The notes beneath the pieces are model-generated. The model was not told the origin of the DNA and did no database searches. It worked only from the letters and a program-made list of their open reading frames with translations. DNA of 64,000 nucleotides from Mycobacterium haemophilum DSM 44634 (GTDB lineage Bacteria > Actinomycetota > Actinomycetes > Mycobacteriales > Mycobacteriaceae), in the NCBI RefSeq assembly GCF_000340435.2, contig NZ_CP011883.2, positions 2,278,687-2,342,686 of the forward strand, written 5' to 3'. The position numbers were made by a program, and so were the translations under genes. Positions within the stretch are counted from its first letter, which is position 1, and each line of letters opens with the position of its first letter. Below, piece after piece: positions 17,710 to 27,669 of this stretch.

Positions 17710-18249
17710 TTAGCCCTTAGGGCGCAACCTCTCCCGATGTGGCGGTAATTGCAAGCCTCTCTCGTTGCGCACTTCATCGCATCGCGTGAAAAGGCTCTGG
17801 CAAAGCGAGCGCCCGACATGAGGTATCAATCGACACTTTGGCTCGAGCCGCATGTGAGCCACGAGCTCCTGCGGCGGCACGTCGGACGCTTGCGGCCAAT
17901 ACAAGTTCGCGTCCTCGAAGGTCGACGCTCCGAATACCACCGTGTCAATTTCGGCCCATATGCAAGCTGAAATGCACATTGGGCAGGGCTCGCAGGTGCT
18001 GTACAACGTACAGCCACGCAGGGAGAGCCGTTGAAGTCCTCGCGCCGCGTCGCGGATGGCGTTGATTTCCGCATGATTGGTCGGGTCGCACATTTGCATG
18101 ACGGTGTCATAGGCCTGCGCCACCAGGGCCGCGCTTTGTTCGTCGTAAATTGCGGAGCCGAAGGGCGAGGGGAAGTGAGTGTCGAAGGATGATGCGGTGA
18201 ACGCTACGAGCGCCTTCATTCGTGTGCGGTGTTGACCGGTGCTAGCCAT
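17710..18249 (-). CDS. Nucleoside/guanine-type zinc deaminase
   Basis: About 179 residues of the cytidine/deoxycytidylate deaminase superfamily. The active-site elements are complete: NHAEINAIRDAA (Zn-binding His and proton-shuttle Glu) and STCEPCPMCISACIWA (two Zn-binding Cys). The spacing and the C-terminal stretch resemble guanine deaminase or small-nucleobase deaminases more than the tRNA adenosine deaminase TadA. AAGGAG lies six bases before the ATG at 18249. I do not recall a counterpart at this place in M. tuberculosis, where Rv1882c and Rv1883c precede rpfC, so it may be an insertion. Confidence 0.82.
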   Translation of the reverse strand: MASTGQHRTRMKALVAFTASSFDTHFPSPFGSAIYDEQSAALVAQAYDTVMQMCDPTNHAEINAIRDAARGLQRLSLRGCTLYSTCEPCPMCISACIWAEIDTVVFGASTFEDANLYWPQASDVPPQELVAHMRLEPKCRLIPHVGRSLCQSLFTRCDEVRNERGLQLPPHRERLRPKG

Positions 18250-18402
18250 TTGCCACTCCTTGCGTACCGCCCGTACCTTCGCCCGCGAGCGCACCCACCC
18301 ATGCACGAGGAGTCGCCCTAACAGCGGCTAGCTACCGGGCCGACCCGCCTGGGCCAGTTTCGGGAGTCCTGGGCCTTCATAGACCACGGGCGGCGATCGC
18401 CG

Positions 18403-18825
18403 CTAGTGCGGTATCGCCATCTGAATGATCTCGTTGATGATCTGCTTCACGCCTTGGGCGGGATGCGACCACAGCGCGATCGGAAGGCCAGAGGCGGGGC
18501 CGCACTTCGGCCATGCGTCCAGCCCCTGGTCGGCCAAAACCCGGTTGGCCACCGCGATTTGCTGCTCCCTAGATGCGGCGGCCGGATTACCGACACCGCC
18601 GTATCGGGCCCAGGTGCTTGGCTTAAATTGCAGTCCACCGTAAAAGCCGTTTCCGGTGTTGGCTCGCCAGTTACCGCCGGACTCGCATTGCGCGACTGCA
18701 TCCCAGTTAGGGCCCCCAGGAGCGGCGTTCGCCACACCACCGGACAGCGCCATCGACGCCGCAACCATCCCGCCAACCACGGCGGACTTCACGAACGGCT
18801 TACAAAGTTTTCTCACGTCAAGCAT
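18403..18825 (-). CDS. rpfC: Resuscitation-promoting factor RpfC
   Basis: A secreted protein of about 140 residues: a signal peptide ([14 protein letters not shown]) followed by the Rpf domain, with [20 protein letters not shown] containing the catalytic Glu and Cys, and [16 protein letters not shown]. Rpf proteins are lysozyme/transglycosylase-like muralytic enzymes that wake dormant cells. The C-terminal tail after the domain is short, as in RpfC (Rv1884c). ATG 18825 is used; the ORF could begin at 18861 and no ribosome-binding site decides the matter. Confidence 0.92.
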   Translation of the reverse strand: MLDVRKLCKPFVKSAVVGGMVAASMALSGGVANAAPGGPNWDAVAQCESGGNWRANTGNGFYGGLQFKPSTWARYGGVGNPAAASREQQIAVANRVLADQGLDAWPKCGPASGLPIALWSHPAQGVKQIINEIIQMAIPH

Positions 18826-18961
18826 TTCGCCCGGCATGTCCAAAGCGTTACCTGTTCGCAAAGCTTGTGAGATAGCTCATATACCGCGCCTATATCGCGC
18901 CGAGATCGGCACCGTCAGCAGCTCAACGCGACGCCGCCGTGCATCAAGTGGGCGGTAAGCC

Positions 18962-19579
18962 CTAGCAATACGACTGAGTCGCCAACGAGAGCGCCTGCTG
19001 ATAGAGGCCGTCGAGTTGGCGATCCCGAACGACGTCGCTGCGAGCGGCATCAAGTTGGACGGCGCACGCTGGCGAATGCAGCAAGTCCCAGTTGAGCGTC
19101 ATCTGGGTCAGCATCGTTTCGTTGAAGGCATCGATCGACGACCGCGACGCCGAGAGCTCCGGTGACGCGGTTGGCGCACCGGACGGATTGAACTTCCAAT
19201 CCGCGAACCGGCTGTACTCAATGGCCTCGGTAGCGTTGATCTGGTCACCGAAGACCCGTGCGACGTAATCCGGGTCGACGCCTTTCGCGCTGGCCTCGGC
19301 ACGCATTTTGGCGAGTACTTGCTGGACGCGGCCTGGATCCTCAATGTCTCCGTGCCCGATCCATTTGAACGCGGCGACCGGCTCGGCGACGACCAACCGC
19401 TGTGCGGCGGCGTCGATCAATTCGATCAGCGGATTACTGCCATCGGCTCTCGCCGGCGGTGGGCCGGCAATCAGTGCCGCAACCAGCACGGCCAACGCGC
19501 CCAACACCCCAGGCGAAGTGGCCCGAACGGCGCCGCGCCGGCCTCGGCAAACGTGATTGCGAGTGCTGTTCACCAGCAT
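18962..19579 (-). CDS. Secreted chorismate mutase (AroQ-gamma, Rv1885c-like)
   Basis: About 205 residues: a signal peptide ending near PPPARADGS, then an all-helical AroQ domain beginning [24 protein letters not shown], with the catalytic Arg and Lys of the first helix. Two Cys residues (SPACAV and the terminal SYC) match the disulfide of the secreted M. tuberculosis enzyme Rv1885c. It converts chorismate to prephenate outside the cytoplasm; the reason for secretion is unknown. AGGAG lies six bases before the ATG at 19579. The gene sits between rpfC and fbpB, both also secreted. Confidence 0.93.
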   Translation of the reverse strand: MLVNSTRNHVCRGRRGAVRATSPGVLGALAVLVAALIAGPPPARADGSNPLIELIDAAAQRLVVAEPVAAFKWIGHGDIEDPGRVQQVLAKMRAEASAKGVDPDYVARVFGDQINATEAIEYSRFADWKFNPSGAPTASPELSASRSSIDAFNETMLTQMTLNWDLLHSPACAVQLDAARSDVVRDRQLDGLYQQALSLATQSYC

Positions 19580-19729
19580 GATCTGCTCCTGATTCTGTGC
19601 CGGTCCTGGCCCGGATGGCCGAACTTTGCCTAAGCGCACCCCGGGGACCGCAAACGCGGAGAGTGGTCGCGCTCACCTCGCCCAACTGCCGTGCGTTCGG
19701 CAAAATCCTTTCCAAGGAGGGCGGACAGG

Positions 19730-20887
<1,158 letters not shown>

Positions 20888-21055
20888 TTATCTGATGCGG
20901 CCGAACTTGCGTCGAACGCGTAGGCTCTCACGGAGCAAGCCGATGGACATCATGCTAATCCCGGTCCGCTCCGGCTCTCCCGAACCACCGCACCAGCAAC
21001 GCTGCATGGCGCGCGGCGGTGCGGCCAAGGGCGCTGGAAGCCGGGCACGATTGAG

Positions 21056-22222
21056 GTGCAAATTTTGGATACGGTACTAGGGCTATCAGTGACGCCGACC
21101 ACCGTCGGGTGGGTCCTCGCGGAAGGACACGGCGCAGACGGCACCATCCTGGACCATCACGAGTTTGAGCTGCGCGGGGGCCGCGGCGTGCGCGCGGTGA
21201 GTACCGCAGAGCAGGTTGCAGACGAGGTTTGGCGGGTAAACGCGATGGCGGCCGCGGACAATCAACGTCTGCGGGTCATCGGAGTGACCTGGAACGACGA
21301 AGCCTCCGCACAAGCCGCCCTGCTGTTGGAGTCATTGACAGATGCGGGTTTCGACAATGTTGTGCCGGTCCGCTTTCTCGAGGCGGTTGAGACTCTAGCT
21401 CGGGCCGTGGCACCCGTCATCGGCTACGAGCAGACCGCGGTCTGCCTGCTTGAGCATGAGTGGGCGACCGTCGTCATGGTCGACACCCATGATGGCGAGA
21501 CCCGAACGGCAGTCAAGCATGTGCGCGGCGGCTTCGACGGGTTGACTGCGTGGCTGACTGGAATGTTCGACCGCAACAGCTGGCGCCCGGCCGGCGTAGT
21601 TGTCGTCGGCTCACACACTGACATTGATGGATTGTCATGGCAACTCGAAAAAGCTTTGCCGGTACCGGTTTTCGCGCAGACCATGGCACAAGTGACAATC
21701 GCACGGGGCGCCGCCCTGGCGGCGGCGCAGAGCACCGAGTTCACCGACGCGCGGCTGGTGCCATCCACCAGCAAACCCACCACGGCGGCACGGCCTCGGC
21801 GGTTGCCCTACGTCGGGGCCGCAACCGCCTTGGCCGCCGCCGCAGTGACCTTCGTCACTTCGCTGTCACTCGCGGTGGGCCTGCAGCTGGCTCCGGACGC
21901 CAATTCTGCTGCGCCTAAGCATGCGATGCGTAAGACGCTGCCACAGATCGCAGAAGCTGCCGCGCCTGCCGCACCAGCGCCCGTCAAGGCGGCGGCGTCG
22001 GCCGGCGGGGAAGCACCCAAACCCGTGTCACAGGCGCAGCCGCCGATCAACCTCACCTTCGCTGAACCGGAAACAGAACCCACCGCGCCGCTGGAACAAC
22101 AAAGCGCAACCGCTGATCCCAAACCGGATCCAAATGGTCAGCCGCCGTACATTACGAGAGTTCTTGAGCACATTCCCGGCACTTACCGCGACCAAGCGCC
22201 AGACGACCCGACGGAGCCTTAA
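21056..22222 (+). CDS. Conserved membrane-anchored protein with ASKHA-like N-domain (Rv1887-like)
   Basis: 388 residues. An N-terminal domain (VLGLSVTPTTVGWVLAEGHGADGTILDHH) looks like the mycobacterial DUF7159-type, ATPase-fold-like domain repeated in several exported or membrane proteins. A single membrane segment follows near residues 250-280 (YVGAATALAAAAVTFVTSLSLAVGL), then a long Ala/Pro-rich tail with QAQPPINLTFAEPE. The topology suggests the N-domain inside and the Pro-rich tail in the cell wall. Function is unknown. It is divergent from fbpB and convergent with the YceI gene, overlapping it by four bases. Confidence 0.78.
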   Translation: MQILDTVLGLSVTPTTVGWVLAEGHGADGTILDHHEFELRGGRGVRAVSTAEQVADEVWRVNAMAAADNQRLRVIGVTWNDEASAQAALLLESLTDAGFDNVVPVRFLEAVETLARAVAPVIGYEQTAVCLLEHEWATVVMVDTHDGETRTAVKHVRGGFDGLTAWLTGMFDRNSWRPAGVVVVGSHTDIDGLSWQLEKALPVPVFAQTMAQVTIARGAALAAAQSTEFTDARLVPSTSKPTTAARPRRLPYVGAATALAAAAVTFVTSLSLAVGLQLAPDANSAAPKHAMRKTLPQIAEAAAPAAPAPVKAAASAGGEAPKPVSQAQPPINLTFAEPETEPTAPLEQQSATADPKPDPNGQPPYITRVLEHIPGTYRDQAPDDPTEP

Positions 22223-22791
22223 CCCCGAGCACCGACCCGGACAGCGGAAAAGCACACCGTCACATCGTCGGCGACCTGTACCGAACCCATCAACAACGAA
22301 TAGGGCTTGATGCCATAGTCGGATTGGCGAACCGCGGACTGGGCGGACATTCGCCATGAGTCACCAAGATCCTCTGTGCGCAAGTCAATTACGTGCTCCC
22401 GCGATTTCCCCCGAATATGCAGCATCCCGGTGATGCGGTAGCCGCTGCCGGTCTTGGCAATCTGGTCGCTGGTGTCAGCGACAAAGCGGATCTCGGGAAA
22501 GCGGCCGGCGCCCAGTGACCTCAGCGCGTTTGACCGAACCAGAGCCTTTTCCGGCCCGGACAGCCCTTTGAACCCACCCTCGCCGCGCACCACCTCGAAC
22601 GAATTCGTCTCGACCGTAAGCTCCGCGGTAACCGGTTCGGCACCGTTCCAGCCCACCGTGGCCCGCCAGCGCGTCATCACGATGGTGAGGCGATGACCCA
22701 GTTGCGCGGCCCTGCCCGTGACGCCGGTCCGAAGTAACAACTCACCGTCGGCTGCATCCAGGGTCCACACCACGCTGTTACCTTGGGTCAC
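22219..22791 (-). CDS. YceI-family isoprenoid/lipid-binding protein
   Basis: 190 residues of the YceI lipocalin-like beta barrel: VVWTLDAADGELLLRTG, LTVETNSFEVVRGEGG and PEIRFVADTSDQI are characteristic strands. YceI proteins bind polyisoprenoid-like molecules. No signal peptide is visible, unlike E. coli YceI, so it probably works inside the cell. It corresponds roughly to Rv1890c of M. tuberculosis. Its start (GTG at 22791, MTQGNSVVW) precedes the first strand directly. Confidence 0.8.
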   Translation of the reverse strand: MTQGNSVVWTLDAADGELLLRTGVTGRAAQLGHRLTIVMTRWRATVGWNGAEPVTAELTVETNSFEVVRGEGGFKGLSGPEKALVRSNALRSLGAGRFPEIRFVADTSDQIAKTGSGYRITGMLHIRGKSREHVIDLRTEDLGDSWRMSAQSAVRQSDYGIKPYSLLMGSVQVADDVTVCFSAVRVGARG

Positions 22792-22815
22792 AGACCGGAC
22801 TGTATCTGGCCCGCA

Positions 22816-23361
22816 TTACATAGTGAGGACGGTGCGGTAGCGTGCCCGCCCCTGCTCCATCGCCGCATAACCGTCAGCGGCTTGCGATAGCGGCAGCTCC
22901 TCGATCCACGCTCGCACGCCCGACACGACGGCAAAATGCATGGTCTCGAAGCCCATCGCCCGGGCAAACTGCACCCCAAAATGGCCGAGGCGCAGGTACC
23001 CGCCGGGATAGTGCCAGCTAGGCACCTTCATGTTCGCGCAATGGATGAAAATGCCTTTGCGGCAGTGGTCGCAGTGGTTACAGTGTCCACCGAACCAGCC
23101 GACCGCGACCCGTTCGCCAACCGCGAAATCGTCGATACCCTCGCCGAGTTCGGCTATGATTCGCCCGATTTCGGGCCCGAGGGTCAACGGCCACAGCATG
23201 TCCGGGAAGCCGCCGCTCACGAAAGCACGGTCGGTGCCGCAGATGCCGCACGCCGAGACCGCTAGCCGAACCTCGTCGCGACCCGGTGACAGCGTTTCAA
23301 CATCGACCAGCCGCAAGGGTGCGCCAGCGGACTGCATCTGGACAGCCTTATGCGTGGCCAT
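22816..23361 (-). pseudogene. Zinc alcohol dehydrogenase with internal in-frame deletion
   Basis: The 181-residue frame starts like a medium-chain Zn dehydrogenase: ACGICGTDRAF (catalytic Cys), GPEIGRIIAELGEGI, and a structural-Zn lobe CNHCDHCRKGIFIHC. It then jumps from PGGYLRLGHFGVQFARAMGFET, the start of the NAD-binding domain, straight to AWIEELPLSQAADGYAAMEQGRARYRTVL, the C-terminus. Normal members have about 340 residues, so some 150 residues including most of the Rossmann fold are gone without breaking frame. It cannot bind NAD(H) in the usual way and is most likely a decayed gene, although expression of the stub is possible. Confidence 0.78.
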
Positions 23362-23386
23362 CAGCTCGCCCGTTTAAGTTCGTGTC

Positions 23387-24673
23387 CTAGTGCGCCACAG
23401 GGCATTTGGTTTCATCATGGCTATGGTAGTCGACCTGCCAGTGCTTGATCCCATTGAGCCAGCCCGACCGTAGCCGCTCGGGTTTGCCGATCGATTCCAG
23501 ATCCGGCATGGACTCGGCGATCGCATGAAACATCAGGTCGATCGTCATCCGTGCCAGGTTGGCCCCGATGCAGTAATGCGCGCCGGTGCCACCAAATCCC
23601 ACGTGGGGGTTGGGATTACGCAGAATGTTGAAGGCGAAGGGGTCGTCGAACACATCCTCATCGAAGTTGGCTGAGCGGTAGATCATCACCACCCGCTGGC
23701 CCTTCTTGATCGACACGCCGGACAATTCGTAGTCCTGTAGCGCGGTCCGCTGGAACGACGTGACCGGGGTGGCCCACCGGACGATCTCGTCGGCCGTGGT
23801 GCTGGGACGCTCCCGCTTGTACAGCTCCCACTGATCAGGGAAGTCGGTAAAGGCCATCATGCCCTGTGTGATGGAGTTGCGGGTGGTCTCGTTACCGGCG
23901 ACTGCCAGCAGAATGACGAAGAAGCCAAACTCGTCTTCGGTCAGCTTGTGGCCCTCGATATCTGCCTCGACCAGCTTGGTGACGATGTCCTGACCGGGAT
24001 GCTCGGCCCTATCGGCGGCCATCTGCATGGCGTACATGATCAATTCCACCGATGCGGCCAGGGGGTCATTCGTGGCGAACTCGGGATCCTGGTCCCCAAC
24101 CATCTGGTTCGACCAATGGAACAGTTTCTTGCGGTCTTCCTGGGGTACACCCAGCAGGCCGGCGATGGCTTGCAGTGGCAATTCGCAGGACACCTGTTCG
24201 ACGAAGTCGCCGGAACCCTCGGATGCCGCGGCCTCAACGATGCGGCGGGCCCGCTCGGTCAGGTCATCACGCAGCTGCTCAACGGCCCGAGGAGTGAAGC
24301 CGCGCGAGATGATCTTGCGTAGCCGGGTGTGCTGCGGGGCGTCCATGTTGAGCAGGACGAATTTGCCCCTGCCGATTTGCTCGTCGTCCGTGCCGTCCCG
24401 GTAGCGTGGCAGGGCGGTCTTCTCCAGGCTGGAGAAGACGTCGCTGCGCAACGAGACTTCCTTGACATCCTTGTGCTTGGACACCACCCAATAGCCGCCG
24501 TCATAGAACCCGCCCCGCCCGATTGGCTGCTCGTTCCACCAAATCGGTGCGGCTCGACGCATCTCGGCGAGTTCTTCCACCGGCAACCGTTCGGCGTAGA
24601 TATCCGGGTCGGTGAAATCGAACCCTGGAGGCAAGTTAGGGATCGGCTGGGTGGATTGCTCGGTTGTTAACAC
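23387..24673 (-). CDS. Cytochrome P450, CYP125 family paralogue
   Basis: About 428 residues. NLPPGFDFTDPDIYAERLP, the I-helix VAGNETTRNSITQG, and the heme loop FGGTGAHYCIGANLAR follow M. tuberculosis CYP125A1 almost throughout, including the C-terminus DYHSH..CPVAH. CYP125 hydroxylates C26 of cholesterol/cholest-4-en-3-one, the first step of side-chain breakdown. Genomic position (beside the Rv1891 equivalent) differs from the igr locus, so this is probably a second family member like those of M. marinum. GTG 24673 with GAGGAG eight bases upstream is used instead of the longer ORF start at 24844. The substrate preference is unknown. Confidence 0.9.
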   Translation of the reverse strand: MLTTEQSTQPIPNLPPGFDFTDPDIYAERLPVEELAEMRRAAPIWWNEQPIGRGGFYDGGYWVVSKHKDVKEVSLRSDVFSSLEKTALPRYRDGTDDEQIGRGKFVLLNMDAPQHTRLRKIISRGFTPRAVEQLRDDLTERARRIVEAAASEGSGDFVEQVSCELPLQAIAGLLGVPQEDRKKLFHWSNQMVGDQDPEFATNDPLAASVELIMYAMQMAADRAEHPGQDIVTKLVEADIEGHKLTEDEFGFFVILLAVAGNETTRNSITQGMMAFTDFPDQWELYKRERPSTTADEIVRWATPVTSFQRTALQDYELSGVSIKKGQRVVMIYRSANFDEDVFDDPFAFNILRNPNPHVGFGGTGAHYCIGANLARMTIDLMFHAIAESMPDLESIGKPERLRSGWLNGIKHWQVDYHSHDETKCPVAH

Positions 24674-24862
24674 AGCCCACTCCTCGATACAAAGGTTCTT
24701 GTGCCAATAAACCATTGCTACACCTGGTTGGGAAGCATCAGCGCAAGATCGCCAAAGCCGCTCAACAAGTCGATCTTGTGACGCCCGGCGCGCTCGATAT
24801 GCTTTGGTGCACGCCACCGCCGGCTCGGTGGGGTCAGGTGACACTAACGCGAAGGGTGGAGC

Positions 24863-25267
24863 ATGGTTCGCGAACTATTCGCCGTCGCTGCGATCGGGGG
24901 TGGCGCGATCGGTGCGGCGCCGGGCGCGGCGGCTAATCCACATTACGACGGCGATGTACCGGGCATGAGCTATGACGCTTCGCTGGGCGCGCCGTGCTCC
25001 AGCTGGGAGCGATACATCTTTGGACGAGGCCCCAGCGGCCAGGCCGAAGCGTGTCATTTCCCTCCTCCCAACCAGTTCCCACCAGCAAACACCGGATATT
25101 GGGTGATCTCCTACCCGCTATATGGAGTCCAGCAAGCCGGTGCGCCGTGTCCCAAGGCCCAAGCAGCGGCGCAGTCGGCTGACGGTCTGCCCATGCTCTG
25201 CCTGGGCGCTCAAGGGTGGCAACCGGGATGGTTCACCGGCGCAGGATTTTTCCCGCCTGGCGGCTGA
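24863..25267 (+). CDS. Small exported protein (Rv1891-like)
   Basis: A 134-residue protein with a signal peptide (VAAIGGGAIGAAPGAAA) and a mature domain rich in Pro, Gly and aromatic residues. Cys residues occur in GAPCSSW, AEACHF, GAPCPK and LPMLCLG, suggesting two disulfides outside the cell. It resembles Rv1891 and other short mycobacterial secreted proteins with no known function. It is divergent from the CYP125-type gene and followed by the small membrane protein. Confidence 0.78.
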   Translation: MVRELFAVAAIGGGAIGAAPGAAANPHYDGDVPGMSYDASLGAPCSSWERYIFGRGPSGQAEACHFPPPNQFPPANTGYWVISYPLYGVQQAGAPCPKAQAAAQSADGLPMLCLGAQGWQPGWFTGAGFFPPGG

Positions 25268-25287
25268 CAACGGCATATCTTGGAGAT

Positions 25288-25566
25288 ATGCGCAACGGTT
25301 CCCCGATCCCGAGATGGCTGCGCTTCGTACTGGCATCTGATCGAGCTGGCTCGGCGTGGTATGTCGGTACCGGCTTCTTCTTCGCGCCAGTGCTTGCCGT
25401 GCTGTCCCCTTGGCCGACGGTCACCGCCGTGCTGTGGGGGGCCATCGGGCTGGCAGGGTTATGGCTGGGCTTACTCGGAATCGCCATGGCCGTTGGACTG
25501 ACACAAGTATTGCGGTCCGGTGCCGAAATACCCGAAGAGTACTGGCGCAGCCTGGTCAACTACTGA
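25288..25566 (+). CDS. Small two-helix membrane protein (Rv1892-like)
   Basis: About 92 residues with two hydrophobic helices (YVGTGFFFAPVLAVLSPW and AIGLAGLWLGLLGIAMAVGL) and a short acidic-aromatic tail, EIPEEYWRSLVNY. It matches Rv1892 in size and order. ATG 25288 (MRNGSPIPRW) was chosen: it lies 20 bases after the exported protein gene and begins the protein before its first membrane helix; the upstream frame overlaps that gene. No function is known. Confidence 0.75.
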   Translation: MRNGSPIPRWLRFVLASDRAGSAWYVGTGFFFAPVLAVLSPWPTVTAVLWGAIGLAGLWLGLLGIAMAVGLTQVLRSGAEIPEEYWRSLVNY

Positions 25567-25656
25567 CGTCAGCTGCGGGACCGGACCGCGCCGAAACCCC
25601 AGTGCTTTGCCAGGTCTACAGTCGTACCAATGATCCTGCAACCAAAGGAGATTCAG

Positions 25657-25878
25657 ATGGGCTTCGACCCTAAAGACGCAGTCAACGCGGCCAGGGACAT
25701 CGCGACTAATGCCGTCGAGAAGGCTTCGGACATTGTCGAAAACGCTAGCGACATCATCAGGGGCGACATCGCCGGCGGCGCCAGCGGCATCGTCCAGAAT
25801 TCCATTGACATCGCCACTCACGCGGTCGACAAGGTAAAAGAGGTCTTCACCGGCAAGGGCGAAGACGACGACGAGTAG
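25657..25878 (+). CDS. Small amphipathic helical protein (Rv1893-like)
   Basis: A 73-residue protein made of imperfect 11-mer-like helical repeats (DAVNAARDIATNAVEKASDIVENASDI), ending in a strongly acidic tail (GKGEDDDE). It has no Cys, Trp or signal peptide. The pattern is that of stress-associated or LEA-like amphipathic helices and matches Rv1893. AAGGAGA lies six bases before the ATG. It converges with the nitronate monooxygenase gene six bases away. Confidence 0.78.
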   Translation: MGFDPKDAVNAARDIATNAVEKASDIVENASDIIRGDIAGGASGIVQNSIDIATHAVDKVKEVFTGKGEDDDE

Positions 25879-25884
25879 TCGCCG

Positions 25885-27018
25885 CTAGACGCCGGCAGCG
25901 GCGGCGTTGAGTTCGTCCAACCTAGTCGTAGCCTCCAGGTACTCCTGAACCCACCGCGCGATGACCGTGGCCGTCTTCTCTACCTTGGTGAATTGCCCGA
26001 CAACCTGCCCGACTGGATTGAACGCGACGTCGACGGTCTCGTTGGGATAGTTGTGTGTGGCCTTAACGGCCATACCGGAAACCATGTACTGCAGCGGCAT
26101 ACCCAGCGGCTTCGGGGTGTCCGGTTGCTCCCAGGCCTCGGTCCAGTCGTTGCGTAGCATCCGAGCCGGTTTGCCGGTGAAAGAACGGCTGCGGACGGTG
26201 TCGCGACTGGTGGCCTTGATGTATGCCGCTTGCTGAACGGGGGTGTTCGCGGCTTCCTCAACCATCAGCCACTGTGAGCCCGTCCACGCGCCTTGGGCAC
26301 CCAGGGCCAGGGCCGCAGCGATCTGCTGGCCGCTGCCGATACCGCCCGCCGCCAGCACCGGTATCGGAGCGACCTCCTTGACGACTTGTGGCCACAGCAC
26401 AATTGAGCCCACCTCACCGCAGTGTCCACCGGCCTCGCCGCCCTGGGCGATGATGATGTCGACGCCCGCGTCAGCGTGCTTCCGAGCCTGCGTGGGGGAG
26501 CCACATAATGCGGCCACCTTGCGACCGGAGTCGTGAATGTGCTTGATCATGTCCGCGGGTGGGGTGCCGAGCGCGTTGGCGACCATCGTCATCTTCGGGT
26601 GCCGCAACGCCACTTCTACCTGGGGAGTGGCGGTCGCCTCGGTCCACCCGAGCAGTTGCAAGCTGTCCTTATCACTGTCCTCGACCGGGACACCATGATC
26701 GGCGAGAATCTTGCGCGCAAAATTCAAATGCTCCTGCGGCACCATCGAGCGCAGCGTCTTGGCCAGCTCCTCCGGCGAAAGGTGGGAATCCATGCCCTCA
26801 TACTTGTTCGGGATGACAATATCGACCCCGTAGGGACGGTTACCGACATGCTCATCAATCCAGTTGAGCTCGACCTCCAGCTGCTCGGGCGTGAAGCCGA
26901 CCGCCCCGAGTACCCCAAAACCGCCGGCCTTGCTGACAGCGACGACGACATCGCGGCAGTGGGTGAAGGCGAAAATCGGAAACTCGATACCGAGTTCGTC
27001 GCAAATGGCAGTATGCAT
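25885..27018 (-). CDS. Nitronate monooxygenase family FMN enzyme (Rv1894c-like)
   Basis: A 377-residue FMN TIM-barrel of the 2-nitropropane dioxygenase/nitronate monooxygenase family. Visible are IFAFTHCRDVVVAVSKAGGFGVLGAVG at the N-terminus, IIAQGGEAGGHCG with the conserved substrate-site His, and PVLAAGGIGSGQQIAAALALGAQGAWTGS binding the FMN phosphate. Actual mycobacterial members may act on CoA esters or propionate-3-nitronate; the substrate is not known. A KstR-type palindrome lies 36-49 bases upstream, so sterol-responsive control is likely. Confidence 0.88.
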   Translation of the reverse strand: MHTAICDELGIEFPIFAFTHCRDVVVAVSKAGGFGVLGAVGFTPEQLEVELNWIDEHVGNRPYGVDIVIPNKYEGMDSHLSPEELAKTLRSMVPQEHLNFARKILADHGVPVEDSDKDSLQLLGWTEATATPQVEVALRHPKMTMVANALGTPPADMIKHIHDSGRKVAALCGSPTQARKHADAGVDIIIAQGGEAGGHCGEVGSIVLWPQVVKEVAPIPVLAAGGIGSGQQIAAALALGAQGAWTGSQWLMVEEAANTPVQQAAYIKATSRDTVRSRSFTGKPARMLRNDWTEAWEQPDTPKPLGMPLQYMVSGMAVKATHNYPNETVDVAFNPVGQVVGQFTKVEKTATVIARWVQEYLEATTRLDELNAAAAGV

Positions 27019-27053
27019 ACCTGCTCCTGGGCGCTGACCGATGCTAACTGAAC

Positions 27054-27067
27054 TGAAACGTGTTCTA
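27054..27067. promoter_or_regulatory. KstR-like operator upstream of nitronate monooxygenase
   Basis: TGAAACGTGTTCTA, reverse complement TAGAACACGTTTCA, fits the KstR half-site pattern TnnAACnnGTTnnA exactly. KstR is the TetR-type repressor of mycobacterial cholesterol-degradation genes. The site lies 36-49 bases before the gene's ATG, where a repressor would block transcription. Rv1894c is, from memory, among KstR-controlled genes of M. tuberculosis. The match could still be chance; binding is not proven. Confidence 0.65.
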
Positions 27068-27199
27068 GTTTAGTACGGAGCCGCCTGACGTGGCCAGGGG
27101 GCCTGGTTCAGCACGTCGAAACTACGGCCTGTCATCGCGGCCGCGCCAGATCACCGGGGGTATGCGCCACCCACAACTGCTCCGATACCGACTCCACCG

Positions 27200-27600
27200 T
27201 CACCGAGTTGCCGCGATGTACTGGGAGCGCATGAAACTGTCCATCTGCACATCCACATCCGCCGGAGTCATTCCATAACTCGCCTGCAACTCCAGTGTGC
27301 TGCGAACGGGTTCCACGGCCCATCCATGCGCAGCCAGCCGGTGCGCCGGATCAGTCTTTGGTTCATAGGTGAGAGCGGAGAAGTCCACGTCACCAGACAT
27401 ACTCACCCCCGGATGGGTCGTTTCCAGCGCGGCGAGTTGCTCGCGGTCCAAACGTGACCCCAGGGCGCGCCCACGGCAATTCGGCTGCCCGGTGCACACA
27501 ACTCGCCGATCCGAGTGAACAGGGCGTTTTGCGCGGCGTCGGTCAAGTAGAGCAACTGCCCCTCCACCGACCCGGCGCTACCATCGATGCATGTACCAGC
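27200..27600 (-). pseudogene. Truncated, frameshifted SAM-dependent methyltransferase (TIGR00027 type)
   Basis: The minus strand carries only the last third of a mycobacterial O-methyltransferase-type protein. One frame reads [32 protein letters not shown]; then a one-base shift near 27465 moves the match to [14 protein letters not shown], followed by [12 protein letters not shown] and the typical tail [10 protein letters not shown]. The SAM-binding N-terminal two thirds are absent. The intact family (Rv1896c in the corresponding position of M. tuberculosis) has about 300 residues. The gene is dead. The region 27019-27199 before it holds only the KstR-like box. Confidence 0.8.
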
Positions 27601-27669
27601 AGGTATCTGACCAGGGTTAGCGCAAAGATACTCAATCAGACGTCCTCGACGCTGAGGGATATGTATTCG

